Source: Phycisphaera sp. (lineage in GTDB: Bacteria > Planctomycetota > Phycisphaerae > Phycisphaerales > Phycisphaeraceae). From it: DNA of 64,000 nt. Under the pieces are notes generated by a model, which was not told where the DNA came from, ran no database searches, and saw only the letters and a list, made by a program, of their open reading frames with translations. This document shows positions 1-9,402 of this stretch, piece after piece. The translations under genes were made by a program, and so were the position numbers. Each line of letters begins with the position of its first letter. Position 1 is the first letter of the stretch. Location: contig WGMF01000009.1 in NCBI GenBank assembly GCA_016125215.1, forward strand, positions 1 to 64,000. Reading direction: 5' to 3'.

Positions 1-232
1 CGCCCATCCGTTGGCTCCTTGAACACTCGACCGTGAGTGTGAGCACAACGTACACGCAAGCCGCCCAGGGCGCAATACCTAACAAGCGCCGAACGCGCTA
101 CGGATGGGTTGGGAATGCTCTAGGCTGACATGAACACAACGCAGCGTTATCGGCTGCCCATGACCGCCCGGCTGACCAAGCGGGTGAACCCCGGCTCCCG
201 ACGTGGAGGCACGCCGACTGAATCGTGTGGGA
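1..232. other. left-edge non-coding stretch
   Basis: No convincing gene is visible between the left edge and the stop codon of the first pseudopilin gene at 233. I see no T-tract hairpin, tRNA-like fold or repeat here. It may be the 3' flank of that gene plus the flank of a gene beyond the window. Confidence 0.4.
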
Positions 233-910
233 CTACTGGCGGTAGATCGGCCAGTAATAGGTATCCGAGCCGTATTTCCAGAACAGCTCCGCGTTTTTGA
301 AATCGACCCACAGGGCCGACCCGTCGCTCATGGCTGCATTAAGCCCTTTTGGGTTTGCCATCGAGCGATCCTGTCCGTGACCGTTCACGACCCCCGGCTT
401 GATCTGAGCCAGGCAACCCCAGAGCGGGGCACAGCCCTTGATCGTGTGGAGTGACCGCAGGTCCTGCCACGGAATCTGCCAGTAGAGGCTCTTGGGATAG
501 ACAAAGTATTGATAACTACAGAACCGCTCCTCGAACGCGCCGGGGTTGATCGTCGGGCTGATGACATCGAGCATGCCGGGGCAGAAAACGATGCGGTTGC
601 GTTCGCCGAGGTAGGGGATGAGGAACGTGGTGTTGAGGTCGTACTTGCCGTTGCTGGTGCGTTTGGTCTCGTGCGGGTAGCCGTAGCTGACGGCGGCCCG
701 CGACGGGAAATACCGCTTGTGGTCCGAGGCGTAACTCGGCATGGCCACCACCAACTGCCGCAACTGGCTCATGCACTTGACCCGGATCGCCGCCGCTCTG
801 GCGCTTTTCAACGAAGGCAAGAGCAAGGAGATCAGGATCGTGATGATCGTGATGACGACGAGAAGCTCGACAAGGGTAAAGCCTTTGACGGTGTTCCGAT
901 GCGTTTTCAT
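233..910 (-). CDS. pseudopilin-like secreted protein (prepilin-type N-terminal cleavage/methylation domain)
   Basis: 225 aa. A ten-residue positively charged leader (MKTHRNTVKG) precedes FTLVELLVV, the type IV prepilin signature, so prepilin peptidase should cut after Gly10; Glu15 is the usual +5 Glu. One hydrophobic helix (about 14-34) follows, then a globular part. Near the C-terminus an SDGSALWV stretch matches the (F)xDGS/H-x-V region common in the planctomycete and Lentisphaerae pseudopilin families. It is shorter than its four relatives in this window (270-309 aa). Such proteins are exported to the envelope or surface; their role is not established. Minus strand, about 150 bp downstream of the next pseudopilin gene. 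The family call is firm; the function is unknown. Confidence 0.9.
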   Translation of the reverse strand: MKTHRNTVKGFTLVELLVVITIITILISLLLPSLKSARAAAIRVKCMSQLRQLVVAMPSYASDHKRYFPSRAAVSYGYPHETKRTSNGKYDLNTTFLIPYLGERNRIVFCPGMLDVISPTINPGAFEERFCSYQYFVYPKSLYWQIPWQDLRSLHTIKGCAPLWGCLAQIKPGVVNGHGQDRSMANPKGLNAAMSDGSALWVDFKNAELFWKYGSDTYYWPIYRQ

Positions 911-1061
911 GTGGCCGCCTTTACTAGGATATTCGCGGCATAGGTTTTAAGATTGATCTGTATGACGACGTTAGAAGTGGATAAAACGCCGATTTACAAA
1001 ACGCATTTTCTATACACACACGTCATGTTGGCCGGGAGAGCACACAAGGCCAATAGGGTCA

Positions 1062-1922
1062 TCACGGCGATTCTCTGGCCCACTCTTTGGGGTACAACGT
1101 GGCCTGTGCGCCGCCTTCGGTGTTGCCGGCCATATTCATCCAGGGCCGAAAATCCTTCTGGTTATAGCTGTAGTCCCGTACGCTGCCGTCTGTGAAGGCG
1201 TAGTTCGATGTGGCCCATCCCGATTCCCACGCCGTCGTACCGCCGCTGATGTAGCCTTCGCCGTTGCTGACGTGATTGGTCTTGGAACTGGATGTGCCGA
1301 AGATCCGGTCGTCGTAATCCGATGCCAGGAAGTTGTACCAGCCGTTGACCGCGGACCACCCAAAGTTGTTCTTGTAGGCCACGCGGTACATCGAGTCGCC
1401 GGGCTTGCGCAGCAGTTTGCCTGGAACCTCTGCGTAATAAGGCGGTACCCCGCCCGCAACAAAGTGGTGGGGCACCTGATTGGTGCCTGCGGCGTTGAAG
1501 CGGTTGGCATAGAAGCAATATTGTTGATAGTTCGATCCCACACCGCCGAGATTGCTGGTGGCCTGAAGGCACCTCAAGGCCTTGTTGTAACGGGGGTCCA
1601 TCGATTTGGCCGAGAGGTAGGACGCCAGCATGGGGGAGGTGATCGGATTGGTGCCTGTGGGGTAGAACTGCCTAAACATCCCATCGACATACGCCGGATC
1701 GTGTGTTGGGTTGAAGGGATACCAATTCTTCGAGTCGATTGCGTAGGTGTTGTGTGCCAGTGCGATCTGCCTCAGGTTGCCTTTGCAGGCCACCAACCGC
1801 GCCGCGTAACGGGCTTTGTTCAATGCGGGCAACAGCAAGGCGATTAAAAGCACGATGATGGCGATCACCACCATCAATTCCACGAGCGTGAAGCCTTTGG
1901 CTTGAAGTGAATCTCTATCCAT
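1062..1922 (-). CDS. pseudopilin-like secreted protein (prepilin-type N-terminal domain)
   Basis: I chose the ATG at 1922, which gives 286 aa and a ten-residue leader ([10 protein letters not shown]) like that of the neighbouring gene; an upstream in-frame ATG at 1967 would add 15 residues. Prepilin peptidase should cleave after the Gly before FTLVELMVV. One transmembrane helix is followed by a region starting [20 protein letters not shown], a pattern shared by all five genes of this type here. The C-terminal [13 protein letters not shown] corresponds to the DG(S/H)V motif of the family. It is probably a surface-exposed minor-pilin-like protein. Gene order and shared strand suggest a paralogous set (233-910, 1062-1922, 2140-3069, 7378-8190, 8389-9270). 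Confidence 0.9.
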   Translation of the reverse strand: MDRDSLQAKGFTLVELMVVIAIIVLLIALLLPALNKARYAARLVACKGNLRQIALAHNTYAIDSKNWYPFNPTHDPAYVDGMFRQFYPTGTNPITSPMLASYLSAKSMDPRYNKALRCLQATSNLGGVGSNYQQYCFYANRFNAAGTNQVPHHFVAGGVPPYYAEVPGKLLRKPGDSMYRVAYKNNFGWSAVNGWYNFLASDYDDRIFGTSSSKTNHVSNGEGYISGGTTAWESGWATSNYAFTDGSVRDYSYNQKDFRPWMNMAGNTEGGAQATLYPKEWARESP

Positions 1923-2101
1923 TATTCTGTAAGCAGCTCCCAATTTGGGATATCGGCGCTCATTCATTCATAAACATTCAAGACGCCGTATCAGGACCTC
2001 AAACGAGATGACCAGGTCGACACAAACCAACGTTTATTAACAAGACACTGGGTAGTCTGATTTGGATGTATCCGCCCTCATGAATGAATCATTGATCGCA
2101 C

Positions 2102-2135
2102 CTGTTCAACCTAACAGACATGAGCTGTTGAACAG
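2102..2135 (-). terminator. weak inverted repeat after the pseudopilin gene
   Basis: CTGTTCAAC (2102-2110) and GTTGAACAG (2127-2135) can pair perfectly over 9 bp with a 16-base loop, directly behind the stop codon at 2140 on the minus strand. No T-run follows, so it may be an RNA-stabilising hairpin rather than an intrinsic terminator. Confidence 0.3.
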
Positions 2136-2139
2136 CGGT

Positions 2140-3069
2140 TTAATGCGGGCGACGGTCATAACCCCAGTCTCTTGGGAAATAAACCGAGGGTGATCCGCTC
2201 TCCGTGTCCATCGAGAAGTTGGTGTTAGCCAGGGTTTTGTTTTGAAGTGTGTGTTCTCTGACGCTGTTGTCTGTGAAGAGATAATTGATGGTTGTGGTTC
2301 CGGGTCCACCTTGAGGCGTTTCAACGTAACCGGCTTCGTCGTATAGATTGGCTTGCCTGAAGTGATTGCTCCTGAGCTTGTAGAAGTTCCATGCTCCCGT
2401 GGGTGAAATGCGGTAGGCGATGTCAGACGCCAGGGTTTTGTAGAACGCCGAGTCCTGTGTTTGAAAGAAGTGGATGAGCATGTCATCACCCGGACCGTTT
2501 AACATCAGGCTGCGCTTGATGGCGTAGTATTCGGGGTGCGCGATCTTGACCCAGTTGGTGCTTTGCCCGATTTTGTTGTTGGCGTAGTAGAAATAGCTCA
2601 GGGGTGTTGCGTACGCCTGGCCTTTGGGTTTCGTAAGGTCGACGCCGTTGGCAAAGGCTTGCGGGCATCCCATCGTCGGGTTGTAGTAGGGGTCGAATGT
2701 CTTCCAGTCCTGATCGAATCGCATTGTGAAGTAAGGCGCCATGACCCCGTAGTTTTTCGGGTCGCCGTTGGTCCAGATCAGCAGCGCCATACCCGGGGAG
2801 TACGTTGAGTAAGTCGGGTCGCCCATGACGGCATTGAGATAGCCGAATCGGCTCCTGTCCGGGTATGAGTTCTTGTTGTCGATCGCGTAGGCATTGAACG
2901 CGATGCCTTGCTGGCGGAGATTGCTCTTACATTTAGTTAGGCGGGCCACATACCGCGCCTGCTCGATCGCGGGTAATAGCAAGGCGATGAGCAGAACCAC
3001 GATCGTGACCACCACGAGCAGCTCGATCAACGTAAATCCCTTGGCGCGTATCAGAGCTTTATTCATCAT
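2140..3069 (-). CDS. pseudopilin-like secreted protein (prepilin-type N-terminal domain)
   Basis: 309 aa from the ATG at 3069; a second ATG follows at once, and an in-frame ATG at 3117 would add 16 residues. An AAGG sequence nine bases upstream favours 3069. The leader ends in RAKG before FTLIELLVV, so cleavage follows Gly. One hydrophobic helix leads into [19 protein letters not shown], the paralogue-wide region. The C-terminal motif reads [12 protein letters not shown], with Asn where the other copies carry Gly. It contains many aromatic and Asn residues, as expected of an extracellular protein. Same family as the adjacent genes; specific role unknown. Confidence 0.9.
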   Translation of the reverse strand: MMNKALIRAKGFTLIELLVVVTIVVLLIALLLPAIEQARYVARLTKCKSNLRQQGIAFNAYAIDNKNSYPDRSRFGYLNAVMGDPTYSTYSPGMALLIWTNGDPKNYGVMAPYFTMRFDQDWKTFDPYYNPTMGCPQAFANGVDLTKPKGQAYATPLSYFYYANNKIGQSTNWVKIAHPEYYAIKRSLMLNGPGDDMLIHFFQTQDSAFYKTLASDIAYRISPTGAWNFYKLRSNHFRQANLYDEAGYVETPQGGPGTTTINYLFTDNSVREHTLQNKTLANTNFSMDTESGSPSVYFPRDWGYDRRPH

Positions 3070-3328
3070 TACATTATACCTTCGATCTACGGGATATCGG
3101 CTGAACCAATTAATCATTTCTAGATTTTGTACCTATTTTCAGCACGAACATGATTTAGGTTGCGTAAAGTACGGATTAATAAATAGATAAACCTTCCCGA
3201 TTCAGAGGGGATGGTTACAGGTTGCTGGAGGGTCCTGCGGGTGGCTGGAAGACCCGTTGCAGGCTGAGGGGCAATCGGACTGCCTACATCAATCGGCGCG
3301 CGGGAAAGATCGCTTTTATGCCTCGTGC

Positions 3329-4810
3329 CTAATCGCTATACCCCGGCAGGTCGAGGACGTAGCCGGGACGGTCTTGTGTGAGCAGGCCCTGGTTCGGGTC
3401 GGGGGAGACTTCGAGTTTGGGGTAGACCTTCCAGTCATCACCTTCGTACGCGGTCGATTCACCGCCGGGCAGCGATGACTTGAGCCAGTCGAGGGTCATT
3501 GTGCGCAGGCGCTCGAGCGTGTCATCAGAGTCCGGGAGGCCGGCGTAGTTGCGCGTCTCTATCGGGTCTTGTTTGCGGCTAAACAAAAACTCTTTCTGGT
3601 CAGGGGCGCTGTAGGCGTACTTCCAATCCTCCGTCACCGTGGTGTAGATCGCGGTGCCCTTGCAACGGTATTGAGCATGTACTGCCTTGCGGTCGCTGTT
3701 GTGGTTGAGCGTGTCCGCAAGGTCGACGCCGTCCGTCTTGATCGACTTGCTCTCAACGCCCGCGGCGGCGAGGAACGTGGGCATGATGTCGACGAGGCTC
3801 ACGGGCTTGTGGCAACGCCTGCCGCCCTCGAAGCGCCCGGGCAACGACGCAAGCATCGGCACTCGCGCGCAGGCGTCGTGCATGCTTCGCTTGCCGAAAC
3901 TGTTGAAATCGCCCAGGAGCTCGCCGTGGTCGGAGGAGAAGAGTATCAATGTGTTATCCCGCTGACCGGTGGCGTCGAGCGCGTCGAGCAACCGGCCGAC
4001 CTGGTAATCGACAAACGAGATGCAGGCGTAGTAATGGGCCTTGATGTTGCGAAGCAGGTTGCGGTCGATGCCCTGGTCACGGCCCTTGTAGCGGTTCTGG
4101 TTTCTATTGATGTAGGTGAGCAAACTCTCCCACTCGTGCGGGACGTGCGGCAGCGGGAGGTTGAACGAGCGGTAGAGCTTGTGCCAAGGCCAGGGCGGCG
4201 CAAAAGGCGGGTGCGGGTGGACGTAACTCGAATAGAGCATCCACGGCTGCCTGGTTTTTTTTTGTTTTTCAATGAAGTCCACCGAGCGGTCGCCGACCCA
4301 CTGCGTCGGGTGGAGCTTGGCAGGCAGTTGCGAGACCTGGGGCACGTAATACATCTCGCCGCGCACGCCGTGCGGTTCGGGCAGTTCACCCCAGCCCTGT
4401 TCTTCGAGCATGTGCGTGTAATCGTCGCTGTCGCGTCGGGGGACCTCTTCGAGCGACTCGCGCGACTGGAAACCGCGCAGGGCCTTGGCGTCGGGTGTGA
4501 AGTGGCACTTGCCGATGCCGTGCGTGCGGTAGCCCGAGTCGGTGAGCGCTTGCATGAAGCTCGGCCGATCGGTCGGCATGGGCCATGCGTTGTCGTAGCA
4601 ACCTGTATTCATCGGGTACTGGCCGTAGTGCAAACAACAGCGCGCGGGGACGCAGACGGGCGAGGGAGAATAGGCGCTGGTGAAGGCAACGCCATGGTTG
4701 GCCAAGCGGTCGAGCGCGGGGGTTTTGATGATCGGGTTGCCCAGCGCAGCCACGGTGTCGGCCCGCTGCTGGTCGGTGAGGATGAAGAGGATGTTGGGTC
4801 TTTCGGGCAT
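3329..4810 (-). CDS. sulfatase (alkaline phosphatase superfamily, S1-type)
   Basis: 493 aa without a signal peptide. The N-terminus PNILFILTDQQRAD carries the metal-binding Asp, and CVPAR at residues 53-57 is the CxPxR signature whose Cys is oxidised to formylglycine. FSSDHGELLGD is the second metal/sulfate motif typical of choline-sulfatase-like S1 enzymes. The expected reaction is hydrolysis of a sulfate ester on a sugar or small organic molecule. The gene follows the GH2 gene by only 36 bp and is probably cotranscribed, which suggests removal of sulfate from a galactose-containing oligosaccharide (inference). The absence of a signal peptide points to cytoplasmic action. The maturase it needs is not in this window. 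Confidence 0.93.
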   Translation of the reverse strand: MPERPNILFILTDQQRADTVAALGNPIIKTPALDRLANHGVAFTSAYSPSPVCVPARCCLHYGQYPMNTGCYDNAWPMPTDRPSFMQALTDSGYRTHGIGKCHFTPDAKALRGFQSRESLEEVPRRDSDDYTHMLEEQGWGELPEPHGVRGEMYYVPQVSQLPAKLHPTQWVGDRSVDFIEKQKKTRQPWMLYSSYVHPHPPFAPPWPWHKLYRSFNLPLPHVPHEWESLLTYINRNQNRYKGRDQGIDRNLLRNIKAHYYACISFVDYQVGRLLDALDATGQRDNTLILFSSDHGELLGDFNSFGKRSMHDACARVPMLASLPGRFEGGRRCHKPVSLVDIMPTFLAAAGVESKSIKTDGVDLADTLNHNSDRKAVHAQYRCKGTAIYTTVTEDWKYAYSAPDQKEFLFSRKQDPIETRNYAGLPDSDDTLERLRTMTLDWLKSSLPGGESTAYEGDDWKVYPKLEVSPDPNQGLLTQDRPGYVLDLPGYSD

Positions 4811-4846
4811 GGGGGAATCAGGTCCTTACAAGTTGTCAGGGGGAAT

Positions 4847-7303
4847 TCAAGTTCGGGTGCCACTGTCGGCTTGCCCGCCAGTGCGTGGACGTGCGTTGTT
4901 TTCACTGGCGGGCAAGCCGCCAGTGGCACCCACCTGGATCGTGCAGGACATTTGTGCGTCGAGTTCCGGGGCGTGCGCGTCGAGAGTGATCGTGCCGGCT
5001 TGATCGGTGGCTTGAACGAGGGCGAGCATCTTCCCGTGGAAGGTGCGTCGGTGGGGGAGTTTGTAATTGGCGTGATCGAGCGGGTCGCCGTTCTCCAGGC
5101 CTATGAGCCTGCCGGGGCCGGTGACGGTGAACTCGACCATCGTGTTTGCATGAGGGACGAAGAACCCCTTGTCATCCACGACATCGATCACGACGTGCGC
5201 CACGCCCGTTCTGTCTGCCCGGATACTTTTTTCATCGGGCAATAACCGCAGGCCCGTGGGTTGGCCCGCGGTGTGGTGTTCGCACTCGGCGGCCTTCTCC
5301 CCGTCACGGTACGCCACCGCCCGCAATGTTCCCGGTTGATACGCCACGTCCCAGCGCAGGTACATCGCTTGATCGTCCCGGTTTTTCACGCCTAACGAAG
5401 TGTTATTATAGAACAACTCCACACGGTCGCAGTTGGTGTAGACGATGACGGGGATCGTCTTCCCCTCCAGCCCCGGCCAGGTCCAGTGTGGCAGCGCATG
5501 CACCATTGGCTTATCCGTCCACTGGCTCTGGTAAAAGTAAAACGTGTCCTTCGGGAACCCGCACAGGTCGAGGATGCCGAAGTTCCAACTCTTGCAAGGC
5601 CAACCGTAACACTCGCCCAGGTAATCGAACCCCGACCAGCGGAACTCGCCGCAGAACCAGGGCAGTCGCTTCGTGTTCCGCCAGGAATCGATGGCGGAGA
5701 TGCGCACCATCGCGTTGTCATACGACGACTGATAGTGCTCGTCGAAACCGGTGAAGAGTTCTTCAACGGTCAGGTGCGGCACGTCCTGCCGTTCGACGTT
5801 GGGGTTGCGTGCCAGGTCGCGGTACCACGTGCGTGAGCGGTAGACACCGCGCGTCTGCAACGAGTGAGGCACCTCGCTGGCAAACATGGGCATGTCGGGG
5901 TACTTCGTGTGGTCTTTCTCGTAATCGAAACACCCGCCGCCGCCGCCGTTGTAGCCGAACACATCCATGAGCGGGCCGAAGCCGGCCTTGAGCGTCTCCC
6001 GGCTGTTACAACAGCCACACGTCATCGGGCGCGTCGGGTCTTCACGGTGGCACACGTCGCGCAGCGCCTTCATCATCGGCAGGCCCTCCGCTCGGCCCTC
6101 GCGCACCTCCTTGATCTCGTTGCCCACCGACCACATCACGACGCACGGGTGGTTGCGGTCACGACGGATCACGTCCGAAAGGTCACGCTCCCACCATTCG
6201 TCCCAATCGAGCTGGTACCCGAACGGCGTCTTGCCGTCGCGCCACTCATCGAAGATGTCCTCGACGACCATCAGGCCCATCTCGTCGCACAAATCCAGCA
6301 GCGTGGGCGACGCGGGGTTGTGCGCGGTGCGGATGGCGTTGCAGCCCATGTCCTTGAGGATACGCAGCCGTCGGCGGATGACATCGTCGGGTAACGCCGC
6401 GCCGAGGCAGCCGGCGTCGTGGTGCTCATTCACGCCAAGGAGTTTTGTGCTCTGGCCGTTGAGGGTGAAGCCGTTTTGTGCATCAAACCTGATCGAGCGC
6501 ACGCCAAAGCGTGTGTCGTGGGTGTCGAGGGTTTGACCGTTGTGTTGGACCTCGATGCGCAGGGTGTAAAGGTTCGGGGATTCGGGGGACCACAGGCGCG
6601 GCTTGGGGATTTCGAGTTGCAGGCACGTTGAAGCGGTCTCTGAGTGGGAGGGGATTTTCATCGGCACGCGCACGCCCCGACATCCCACAGCGCCGGGCAC
6701 GTCGGCAACAATCTCCACATCCATGTCGATCTTGCCATCGTTGACCACGGTGACTCCGCACCCGACGACCGCGCGATCGGGGGTGGCCACGGGCGTGGTG
6801 ACAGATGTGCCCCAATGTGCCACGCGCACCGGGCTGGCTATCGACATCCAGACGTGCCGATAGATGCCCGACCCCGAGTACCATCGGCTGTTGGGCAGGC
6901 GCGAGTTGTCCACGCGCACCGCGATCACGTTGGGCTGATCTAACTTAATGTAAGGTGTCAGGTCGTACGCAAAACTGGCATAGCCGTACGGTCTTCGGCC
7001 ACAGAACTTGCCGTTGCACCAGACCTCGCTGTTGCGGTAGACGCCGTCGAACTCGATGAGGACGCGCCTGTCGCCCGGGTCGTTCGGGAGTGAAAGGTGT
7101 TTGCGGTACCACCCGATCCCACCGGGGAAAAAACCGCCGCCGGCCCGCGTCGGGCAGTCGGGGTCGGGCGTCGCTTCGATGGACCAGTCGTGCGGCAGGT
7201 CGAGCGTACGCCAGGATGAATCATTGAAGTCCGCCCCGATCGCGGTGGGATGGTCGCCGAGCGCAAAACGCCAATCCGTGTCCAGACAAATACGGCTTCT
7301 CAT
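4847..7303 (-). CDS. glycoside hydrolase family 2 protein, probable beta-galactosidase
   Basis: 818 aa, no signal peptide. Order: GH2 sugar-binding jelly roll (about 1-190, DTDWRFALGD then LPHDWSIEA), Ig-like domain (about 190-290), TIM barrel (about 290-610), then C-terminal beta domains of the DUF4982/Ig type. WSVGNEI places the acid/base Glu near residue 396, and FASEVPHS places the candidate nucleophile Glu near residue 477. The spacing of about 81 residues matches my recollection of BgaA-type GH2 galactosidases. FRWSGFDYLGE is the substrate-pocket motif. Oddity: the last 30 or so residues are encoded by one arm and the loop of a long palindromic repeat (4855-4931), so the native C-terminus may have been replaced. 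Exact specificity (galactosidase or another GH2 activity) is not certain. Confidence 0.92.
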   Translation of the reverse strand: MRSRICLDTDWRFALGDHPTAIGADFNDSSWRTLDLPHDWSIEATPDPDCPTRAGGGFFPGGIGWYRKHLSLPNDPGDRRVLIEFDGVYRNSEVWCNGKFCGRRPYGYASFAYDLTPYIKLDQPNVIAVRVDNSRLPNSRWYSGSGIYRHVWMSIASPVRVAHWGTSVTTPVATPDRAVVGCGVTVVNDGKIDMDVEIVADVPGAVGCRGVRVPMKIPSHSETASTCLQLEIPKPRLWSPESPNLYTLRIEVQHNGQTLDTHDTRFGVRSIRFDAQNGFTLNGQSTKLLGVNEHHDAGCLGAALPDDVIRRRLRILKDMGCNAIRTAHNPASPTLLDLCDEMGLMVVEDIFDEWRDGKTPFGYQLDWDEWWERDLSDVIRRDRNHPCVVMWSVGNEIKEVREGRAEGLPMMKALRDVCHREDPTRPMTCGCCNSRETLKAGFGPLMDVFGYNGGGGGCFDYEKDHTKYPDMPMFASEVPHSLQTRGVYRSRTWYRDLARNPNVERQDVPHLTVEELFTGFDEHYQSSYDNAMVRISAIDSWRNTKRLPWFCGEFRWSGFDYLGECYGWPCKSWNFGILDLCGFPKDTFYFYQSQWTDKPMVHALPHWTWPGLEGKTIPVIVYTNCDRVELFYNNTSLGVKNRDDQAMYLRWDVAYQPGTLRAVAYRDGEKAAECEHHTAGQPTGLRLLPDEKSIRADRTGVAHVVIDVVDDKGFFVPHANTMVEFTVTGPGRLIGLENGDPLDHANYKLPHRRTFHGKMLALVQATDQAGTITLDAHAPELDAQMSCTIQVGATGGLPASENNARPRTGGQADSGTRT
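4855..4931. repeat. 29-bp-arm palindromic repeat element
   Basis: The arms 4855-4883 and 4903-4931 are reverse complements at 28 of 29 positions (the mismatch is T versus G), with a 19-base loop. The core reads GTGCCACTG(G/T)CGGCTTGCCC. It lies inside the 3' end of the GH2 gene and just upstream of the sulfatase start. I see no second copy in this window. From memory, similar GTGCCACTGGCGGCTTGCCC units are dispersed in planctomycete genomes; this needs a genome search. Confidence 0.85.
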
Positions 7304-7377
7304 CCCGACAGATTAGCAAGTGCCCCCGGTTTTGGCACGGTGTACGGACGACTTTGATGTGGGGCGATTGCGACAGA

Positions 7378-8190
7378 TTACTTGGCCATCTCGCGCGGGA
7401 CGAAGTGCGGCATGTTGCCGGGCACCTGGACCCATGCGCTGGAGAAACGGCTGTTCACATCGAAGTCGTATGACCGCACGCTGCCGTCGGCGTCGGCGTA
7501 GTTGATCGGGGCGGTATCGGTCGGACTGAGCAACCATCCAAACTGTTCCCTGTTGCCCGAGTTGCCAACTTCACCGAGTGACCCCTTCGGCCCGGGGTGA
7601 GTCGCATAAGGCAAGCCGGAGGTGTGTGTCAGCGCCGAATCCGACACGATGACCGTGAACGAAAGATTGGGATTATTGTCGGGTTGCCAAGCCGTGTAGA
7701 GTCGCTCGTAACCGGGTTGGGCATACATATCGACCCATTTCATCGAAGCGTTGTTGATGGTGTAGATCGTGTAAGAGCAGTCCGCGCCAAATTGGGTTTC
7801 ACTGTATCGGGGCGACGAAAGCGGGCACTCCATGGTGTCATCGAGGTCGCCGCCCAGATACTCCCGGTAGAGTGGGCCTTTGTCTTGACCGTGATCGCTC
7901 ATCTGCCAAGGCCCTTGTTGGTGTAAGTTCTTGGATTGAAACCAACTGTCGGTACCTGTCCAGGGTTCGAACTTCGTAGGGAAATAGAGCTTGGAATCAT
8001 AGGCGTAGGCCACCGACGCCGTGGTCACGCCCCGCAAAACAGCTTTGCACTTAACCACTTTTGCCTTGTACCGCGCTTGACCAATCGCCGGCAACAAAAC
8101 AGCGATCAGGAGAACCACGATCGAAATCACCACAAGCAGTTCGACAAGGGTGAAGGCTGGGCTGAGATGATTTCTTCGGTGCGTCCGCAT
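7378..8190 (-). CDS. pseudopilin-like secreted protein (prepilin-type N-terminal domain)
   Basis: 270 aa from the ATG at 8190, which has GAGG six bases upstream; a GTG at 8202 is the alternative. The leader MRTHRRNHLSPA ends in Ala rather than Gly before [14 protein letters not shown], an accepted but less common prepilin peptidase site. A single transmembrane helix and the IGQARYKAKVVKCKAVLRG region follow. The C-terminal ADADGSVRSYDF is the family DGSV motif. It lies directly upstream of the GH2 gene (gap 74 bp), so a shared transcript with GH2 and the sulfatase is possible. Confidence 0.9.
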   Translation of the reverse strand: MRTHRRNHLSPAFTLVELLVVISIVVLLIAVLLPAIGQARYKAKVVKCKAVLRGVTTASVAYAYDSKLYFPTKFEPWTGTDSWFQSKNLHQQGPWQMSDHGQDKGPLYREYLGGDLDDTMECPLSSPRYSETQFGADCSYTIYTINNASMKWVDMYAQPGYERLYTAWQPDNNPNLSFTVIVSDSALTHTSGLPYATHPGPKGSLGEVGNSGNREQFGWLLSPTDTAPINYADADGSVRSYDFDVNSRFSSAWVQVPGNMPHFVPREMAK

Positions 8191-8388
8191 AGGGAACCTC
8201 ACGAAGTTGACAGACGTTCTATCATCGTTACATCGTCAAGAATTATGCATGGCGTTTGTTATATGGGTTTAGACAATCAGTGGTTTAAACCCTGGTGTGT
8301 TGTATGGAATATAGACGGCTTTGGTTAGTCATCGTGTAGCGACCACCTTCCCACAGCGGTCACCGGGGCTACGCCATGCGGTGTCCTG

Positions 8389-9270
8389 CTATTCCTGGTA
8401 GTCCAACGGGATGACACGATTGAGAATATTGATGTATTTAGAGGAGGGAACAGAGTTGGCCGGGATACTATAGTTTTTAACAGCTCCGTCTTTACCCGCG
8501 TAATTGCCGGACATCCTCGGAAAGATGCCTGGTATGCCTGGGCTTGGTGGGCTTTGAGTGACCCAGAGCGATCCACTCTGGTAATACTCTGGCTGTAGTT
8601 CGTTGTGATTGGTTTGTCGATTCACTCCCGGCCAGCCACCATAATGAATGGCGATGTCAGAAGCCAGCAGGTTGTAATACTTGCCTGTTTTCGCGGGGTA
8701 AAGCCAGTTATCCGTCATTCTGCGCATCAGTCCACCCAACGGTTGGTAGTGCCATGTATCATCTTGCTGAGAATTACCGTTGCCGGGGATAGTCACCCCG
8801 TCCGCCAGAGGTTGTCCGTTGACGTCGGTTTCGATGATTTTCGGGCCCAACCCCCCGATGTCGGCTCCCGAAGGGTTGCCCTTCATATCGAACATCAGGT
8901 TGTATTGCGCGTTGCCACTGTTGGCGGCTTCATCTTTCGGCGAGTTGGGGCATCGGTAAAATGATTCGAGACCGTTAGAGTAATAGGGCTTGAGGATCGG
9001 TCGGATATCCATCTCGCTGCCGGCACCAATCGTAATGAATCTGGTGCGGGTGGCACCACGCTTGGGGTACCATTTATTACTGTCCAACGCGTAAGTTGTC
9101 AGGCCGGTCACGATCTGTCTTAAGTTTGCTGCGCAGGCCACTTCTCGGGCTTTATACCTCGCCCGCTTGAGCGCCGGCAGCAGCAGCGCAACGAGCAGGA
9201 CCACGATTGAAATCACCACAAGCAGTTCGACAAGGGTGAACGCACGGGGCTGTTGTTGGGGGGTTTTCAT
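8389..9270 (-). CDS. pseudopilin-like secreted protein (prepilin-type N-terminal domain)
   Basis: 293 aa. The leader [10 protein letters not shown] ends in Ala at -1 before [22 protein letters not shown], as in the gene at 7378, so these two form a subgroup within the five paralogues. The region [20 protein letters not shown] matches the paralogues. Near the C-terminus [11 protein letters not shown] takes the place of the usual DGSV motif. A predicted surface or envelope protein of unknown function. A terminator at 9317-9360, belonging to the PEP-CTERM gene, separates it from the upstream gene, so it must have its own promoter between about 9271 and 9316. Confidence 0.9.
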   Translation of the reverse strand: MKTPQQQPRAFTLVELLVVISIVVLLVALLLPALKRARYKAREVACAANLRQIVTGLTTYALDSNKWYPKRGATRTRFITIGAGSEMDIRPILKPYYSNGLESFYRCPNSPKDEAANSGNAQYNLMFDMKGNPSGADIGGLGPKIIETDVNGQPLADGVTIPGNGNSQQDDTWHYQPLGGLMRRMTDNWLYPAKTGKYYNLLASDIAIHYGGWPGVNRQTNHNELQPEYYQSGSLWVTQSPPSPGIPGIFPRMSGNYAGKDGAVKNYSIPANSVPSSKYINILNRVIPLDYQE

Positions 9271-9316
9271 GGCCGGCCGGTCCTGATCTTGACAAACCGT
9301 GTGGCGGGGTCGAACG

Positions 9317-9360
9317 AAAAACCCTCGTCTGCGTGCGTCGTTGACACGCGCAGACGAGGG
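9317..9360 (-). terminator. rho-independent terminator
   Basis: On the minus strand CCCTCGTCTGCG pairs perfectly with CGCAGACGAGGG (arms 9322-9333 and 9349-9360, 15-base loop), and five T residues follow (9317-9321 read in reverse). It starts about 40 bp after the stop codon of the PEP-CTERM gene at 9403, so it ends that transcript. Confidence 0.88.
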
Positions 9361-9402
9361 AGGAGGTTCACGCTTGGTGTGATGCGACTGAACGTGCCAT
9401 AT

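Noticed and set aside
1026-1054. Short inverted repeat TTGGCC...GGCCAA between two pseudopilin genes
   Set aside because: Only a 6-bp stem with a long loop and no T-run, too weak to call a terminator.
3569-5245. Long plus-strand open frame (558 codons) opposite the sulfatase and GH2 genes
   Set aside because: It mirrors strongly conserved minus-strand sulfatase and GH2 sequence and its translation shows no domain; it results from high GC codon bias.
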